NCBI GenBank assembly: GCA_021464415.1
Contig: CM038467.1
Span: 53,115,309-53,179,308, forward strand
Reading direction: 5' to 3'
From: Lonicera japonica
Taxonomy: Eukaryota > Streptophyta > Magnoliopsida > Dipsacales > Caprifoliaceae
Length of the DNA: 64,000 bases
Each line of letters begins with the position of its first letter. Position 1 is the stretch's first letter. A program made the position numbers and the translations under genes. This document shows positions 60,401 to 64,000 of the stretch, piece by piece. A model generated the notes under the pieces. It worked only from the letters and a program-made list of their open reading frames with translations, did not search any database and was not told the DNA's origin.

Positions 60401-63374
60401 CTTCCCCTCGACAAGATATATAGTGATTTGGTTCGCCGACGTCCAGATCGTCTGGCTAAGAATTGATTGAAACATTTTGTATTCGACTGATGGATGGATT
60501 CTCACATTGCCGATGTTGATTTCTCTTTCTCCATCTTTGGCACCACCTTCCACTATCTCCCCGACGATTAGTCAACAGTCAATTAATATTTTTCCCTTTG
60601 ATTTTTGAACAAGAATTTTAGATTTTGATGAAAGAAATTGACAAATTGTTCGCAGAAGAAGAAATTTAGTGATAATTTTCATCGCCATAATAAGGAGGAA
60701 AGCAAAGAAAAATGGAATGAGTGATTAAATTTGCGGTAATTATAAAAAATATTTGTATTTTGGTAGATGGTAATTTTACGTAAAGGGAGAGGAGAAGAAG
60801 AAGAAGAAGAAGAAGAAGAAGAAGAAGAAGAAGAAGAAGAAGAAGAAGAAGAAGAAGAAGGTGATGGCGATGGCGATGGCGATGGGACTGCCGCAGGAGT
60901 TCCACAAGCACCGTGGATCGAGTGATCGTAAAGAAAGACTCAAGTGTTCTCCTTCGCCGGCGCCGTTTGTCGGAGGTTCGGGAAAGAAATCTAAGTTAGG
61001 TGAAGGAATCAAGGCGATTAGGAAGAAACTGATGTTCTCCTTCGTCGGCGCTATTATCTGGTCTCTTATTTTTCAGAAAACTTTCTCCTTCATCCACTAA
61101 AGCAAGAGTACCGAAAATGCCCCTTAAAATAGAGTCATGTGACAACCACGTGCGTTTTTCACCCAAGTTTTTAAATAGGCATCCAGTTTTGGACGAGCAA
61201 GGGACAAATTAGAAATTTTTAGGATGCTTCAACCGAAAATTAAACTTTAGGGGTGAGCGAGAGACTTTGGGCAAACTTCAGGTCTCATTTTTGCTAATTA
61301 CCCATTTGTAGAAGTTAATGAAAGAAACCTATTATCGGGTACACTTAAATTACCTTTGAAAGGATAAAATTAGTTGCAAGACCACATTCTAACATCGCTT
61401 TCCCATCTAATCTCGCACCCGTCAACCCTAGATATTCTCCTGCATATGTGTTTGAGAAAATGTTTTATAAAATTACATCATACGTGATAAAAGAATATAC
61501 ATTAAGCTAGCTAGATTAATCGCATTTATAGCAAAGACAAAAATTGTAATTATCTCCTATTACCAAGGAAGCCGGGAAGTCGTGATAAAAAATGAGAGGC
61601 CCCAACATCTGGAAATAGTCCTATTGATACTTCTGGCATAGCAAATATCTGCACAAGTTTATAAAATAAAAACCTTTAATAGATTCTAGTAAACTTGTGC
61701 AGTTCTTTTATTTCATATTATTTTACAATTACTATTTAGATATAGGGTTTCTGCAATTAATTGATTCATAATTTTTGTTTCAAGGTAGTTGATAAGAAGT
61801 TCAAATGTATAGGGAAATTCTCGAGTGACTGCGATTGCCTAGGTATGCTAAAAGCGTCCAATAGTGCTCGGGGGATTCTTGGTTCGAATCCCACAATGGG
61901 TCAAAGATATTTTTTTTCTAAAAACCATAATACCACCACGTTCTCTAAATAATTCAATTAACAAATTAACTTTGTTTGAAATGATTTCCCTCTACCCAGT
62001 GGATTTGTCCGTGAATGTAACCATGCACCCTTTAATTACGGGTTCATGATAATATTGTATTAATCGTTGTACTTCAAATGCCATCCATGTTTTTGTCTAA
62101 TGAAATAAAAAATTTGTGTTAAAAGGGATCAACGACGACTAGAGAGCATCTAAGAAATGAGGAGACGAACAACTTGCCAAATTATTAAAAAGAAACAAAA
62201 CATAGATTTTTTTTTATAGATAATTGGGTGAAAAACAAATCATTTAGGTGATTATCTTTTGCTATTCGATCAGTTGCGTGCTATACGAACTATAATTTAC
62301 GAAAGGAATGGATTGATCGATATCAACATTAGGGTTTTAACCAAGCACCTTTAGTTACGACTTCATGAAAATATTGTATGAATCTTAGTACTTGAAATTC
62401 CGTCTAGCTAAATAATAATTTACTGTTAGAAGGGATCAACGATGACTATAAAGTGTCTAAGAAATGAGAATCGATGAACAACTCGCCAAATTCTCAAAAA
62501 GAAACAATATGTTATATCAATCGACGGCAGTAATATGATTGTTTTATAGATATTTAGTCTATGAAATAAATCACATAGGTGAGGTGATTTATTTTTTAAT
62601 ATTCAGTTGCCTGTTATATATCAAAATAATTTTTTGTGGCAAATATATTTTGTCACTAAAATTAAGTTTTTCATCACAATCACTTACGTGATGAAGGATT
62701 TCGTCGCAATCACATAAGTGACCAAAGATTTCGTCATTACAAAGTTGTTAAAAGTCTTCGGAGCGAAAAAATATTATTTTCATCATAAAAGTTTTGGTCA
62801 TTATATAAAGGTTCTTAGTTATATTATGACAATTTTGAGCAAAATTAAGAAAATACCCTCTAATGACAAAATTTTGAGTTTTGTCGCCAATTTCTTAGCT
62901 ATCGCCACTATTGTGATGAATTGTAATTAAATTTTATCACTAAATGAAAACATTAGGTGACGAAATACAAATTTTTGTCAGTATTTCTTCACTAATATTT
63001 TGTCATTAAATGTGCATATTTTATGACGAAAACACATTTTTGCCAGAAAAATCTCATCATTAATTGAAAAATTTGTTGTTATACGTACAGTTTTTTCAGT
63101 AACAATTCGAAATCTCGCATTCATAGATATTCCAGCACCTCCTCCCATTACAATGCCATTTATCAATGCAACCTACAAAATATATCGAGTCACAAGAAAT
63201 TAAAGTTTTGAAATACGTAATATAGTAAAATAAGTATAAAATATAAATGCCAAAAAATTGTATCTCACCACTGGTTTTTTATATGTTCCAAGTAAGTAGT
63301 CTAAAGTGAGTTGCTTCCTGTAAAAATTTGCACCAAAACTCCAATGCCCTATTTCATTCATAAATTTATGTGAG
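57418..63374 (-). CDS. 3-hydroxyisobutyryl-CoA hydrolase-like gene 2 (exons 5-14; 5' end outside window)
   Basis: Exons: 63374-63269, 63172-63089, 61648-61564, 61439-61354, 59954-59824, 59151-59091, 58412-58314, 58201-58100, 57739-57698, 57555-57418. Lengths (106, 84, 85, 86, 131, 61, 99, 102, 42, 138) are identical to exons 5-14 of gene 1. All ten frames are open and join in phase. Motifs: [47 protein letters not shown] with the conserved Glu and Asp, [15 protein letters not shown], and the end YTMLSRL, giving the peroxisomal SRL signal. It is a tandem paralogue in the same orientation, 7.6 kb from gene 1. Exons 1-4 are not seen up to 64000 and probably lie beyond. Confidence 0.88.
59232..59470. 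mobile_element. MITE copy 1 in intron 9 of gene 2
   Basis: Ends TAATTAACTTTTTTCACTG and (reverse complement) TAATTGATCTTTTACACCG. The interior carries TCACTTTGGACCTGATATTT and GGATGAAAGTAGAGATCGAC. Copy 2 lies 70 bp away in the same orientation. Confidence 0.75.
59542..59786. mobile_element. MITE copy 2 in intron 9 of gene 2
   Basis: Ends TAATTGACTCTTTTTTTTAT and (reverse complement) TAATTGATCTTTTATGTCC. The inverted repeats extend inward through TTTCTCACTTTGGACC and TTTCTCACTTTGGTCC. Same family and orientation as copy 1. Confidence 0.78.
60308..60553 (-). CDS. Captured-sequence candidate ORF (minus) in the Pack-MULE-like element
   Basis: 82 codons: [19 protein letters not shown] and later [20 protein letters not shown], ending VEAVDEE. 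Charged, with no motif recognised. It could be a fragment of a host gene carried by the element, or fortuitous. No promoter is evident. Confidence 0.3.
   Translation of the reverse strand: MEGGAKDGEREINIGNVRIHPSVEYKMFQSILSQTIWTSANQITIYLVEGKRSKFSPKQSKANSSLIYGKHHSSVEAVDEE
60789..60860. repeat. (GAA)n microsatellite followed by (GATGGC)n
   Basis: About 23 GAA/AGA units run to 60860, followed by GATGGCGATGGCGATGGCGA. Together they inflate a plus-strand ORF with Met-Ala repeats and a minus-strand ORF with poly-Leu or poly-Phe. Confidence 0.97.
60867..61100 (+). CDS. Captured exon candidate in the Pack-MULE-like element
   Basis: After the GATGGC repeat an ATG-initiated frame reads [20 protein letters not shown], then [11 protein letters not shown], a lysine-rich [17 protein letters not shown], and a short hydrophobic stretch [11 protein letters not shown], stopping at 61098-61100. 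The composition is exon-like and unlike the AT-rich intron around it. No family was recognised. A splice-acceptor-like TTATTTTTCAG at about 61065-61075 could mean the real exon is shorter. Confidence 0.35.
   Translation, partial: AMAMAMGLPQEFHKHRGSSDRKERLKCSPSPAPFVGGSGKKSKLGEGIKAIRKKLMFSFVGAIIWSLIFQKTFSFIH
62640..62945. mobile_element. Dispersed non-autonomous DNA-element-like block, intron 6 of gene 2
   Basis: Inverted copy of 46540-46880. GTGATGAAGGATTTCGTCGC and TTTCATCATAAAAGTTTTGG show the repeated GTGA(C/T)GAAA words. The surrounding ~120 bp on the right repeats the same words (GGTGACGAAATAC at ~62957). Confidence 0.5.
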
Positions 63375-64000
63375 CTATACATAAATAAATATGTATGTAT
63401 TTTGTGCTCTACACATGCATTAACCTTTCTTCAAGCAAATTAAGGGAAATAAACAACATTTTTAAAAGGAAATATATTGCGAATACGCAATGTTATTTAG
63501 AAAGTTTCTTTTTAGTACAAGTTACACAACTATATTTACATATAAAAGGTTAATGAGACAATTTTTATCTAGTTAATTCACAATTTATGTATGTTGTCTT
63601 GGCTTTGTTGTATTGCTATTGTAATGGCAACAAAAATACGCTAAAACTCATATAAATGATTTGGAAGTATCCCAAAAGATTGTTACAAAACATAACTAAA
63701 TGTTATTCTAAAACAATAAACATTCCATTGGACTAAAGTGAAACAAACTGTAAATTGTTTTGCTTTATATGTGAATCTTGTAAATTTGGGGACCAAAGTG
63801 AGAATTGACCAATATTTTAGGGGGCAAAAAAGTGTCATTTACCCATCTTTTTTTTTATTGGTACTATAACATTTTGCATAAAATATCATACATACATGTT
63901 GTCCTCCAATTTACAAATTGGATAATTTAAACTTAATTCGTGAATTATCTAATTTGAGTGTTTTGTCGCAAAAAATGAACTAGCATATAAGTCATAAATT
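63375..64000. other. Presumed intron 4 of hydrolase gene 2
   Basis: No exon 4 equivalent (FCAGGDV motif) was found on the minus strand up to the window end. AT-rich. A short GGGACCAAAGTGAGAATTGA segment near 63790 resembles the MITE family at 59232-59786. Confidence 0.5.

Larger units (their letters stand above)
60114..61312. mobile_element. Pack-MULE-like element (60123-61303) with 9-bp TSD, in intron 8 of gene 2
   Basis: Perfect outer ends GGGTAATTA...TAATTACCC. The inverted repeats extend ~85 bp, including CCTGAAGTTTG, TCTCTCGCTC, CCCTAAAGTTTAATTTTC and TACTCTTGCTTTAGTGG on both arms. Flanks are GTTTGTAGA (60114-60122) and ATTTGTAGA (61304-61312), a 9-bp duplication with one mismatch, the size expected for Mutator-like elements. 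The interior is more GC-rich than the surroundings and has exon-like open frames on both strands but no transposase. Confidence 0.85.

Noticed and set aside
60666..61012. Minus-strand ORFs with poly-Leu or poly-Phe tracts, looking like membrane segments
   Set aside because: They are translations of the (GAA)n microsatellite in the antisense direction.

Overview
The window is plant nuclear DNA, almost certainly from a eudicot. It is AT-rich, it is dominated by LTR retrotransposons of plant-only lineages (Tekay-type chromovirus, Tat/Ogre and Athila), and it carries genes split by many GT-AG introns. No bacterial or organellar gene is present. There is one 100-N assembly gap at 12226-12325. Gene models, exon borders and terminal repeats below were read by eye.

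Layout. 1-~4000: 3' end of a Tekay-type Ty3/gypsy element (RNase H, integrase, chromodomain, start of the 3' LTR), split by a solo LTR at 399-1862 with target-site duplication (TSD) GATAT. ~4000-7320: the 5' end of a Tat-like element lying on the minus strand, whose LTR holds a LINE 3' fragment. ~8950-12225: decayed Mutator-like (MULE) transposase locus, cut by the gap. 12326-~37450: a very large Tat-lineage element on the plus strand. It has a 5' leader, gag, pol with two RNase H domains, and integrase. After pol comes an antisense block with two head-to-tail minus-strand genes. One is a multi-exon plant-mobile-domain-like gene at 30957-34436. The other is a DUF7745-like ORF starting near 30430 and ending at 18752. 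Tandem repeats, a polypurine tract and the 3' LTR (from 36043) follow. A complete Athila element (19533-29960, minus strand, TSD GAGCC) sits inside the second antisense ORF.

40095-49787 and 57418->63374 hold two tandem minus-strand copies of a 3-hydroxyisobutyryl-CoA hydrolase-like gene (enoyl-CoA hydratase/isomerase superfamily). Their exon lengths match exon by exon and both end in Ser-Arg-Leu, a peroxisomal targeting signal. Introns are swollen with MITEs, microsatellites and, in the second gene, a Pack-MULE-like element with a 9-bp TSD. The genes are separated by two solo LTRs related to the Athila element.

The strongest candidate for something new is the Tat element. Its sense LTR promoter and both antisense gene promoters each carry near-palindromic motifs of the GTTTGTCnCGnGACAAAC type 9-20 bp upstream of a TATA box. 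This suggests that the element and its antisense cargo are controlled by one DNA-binding factor.
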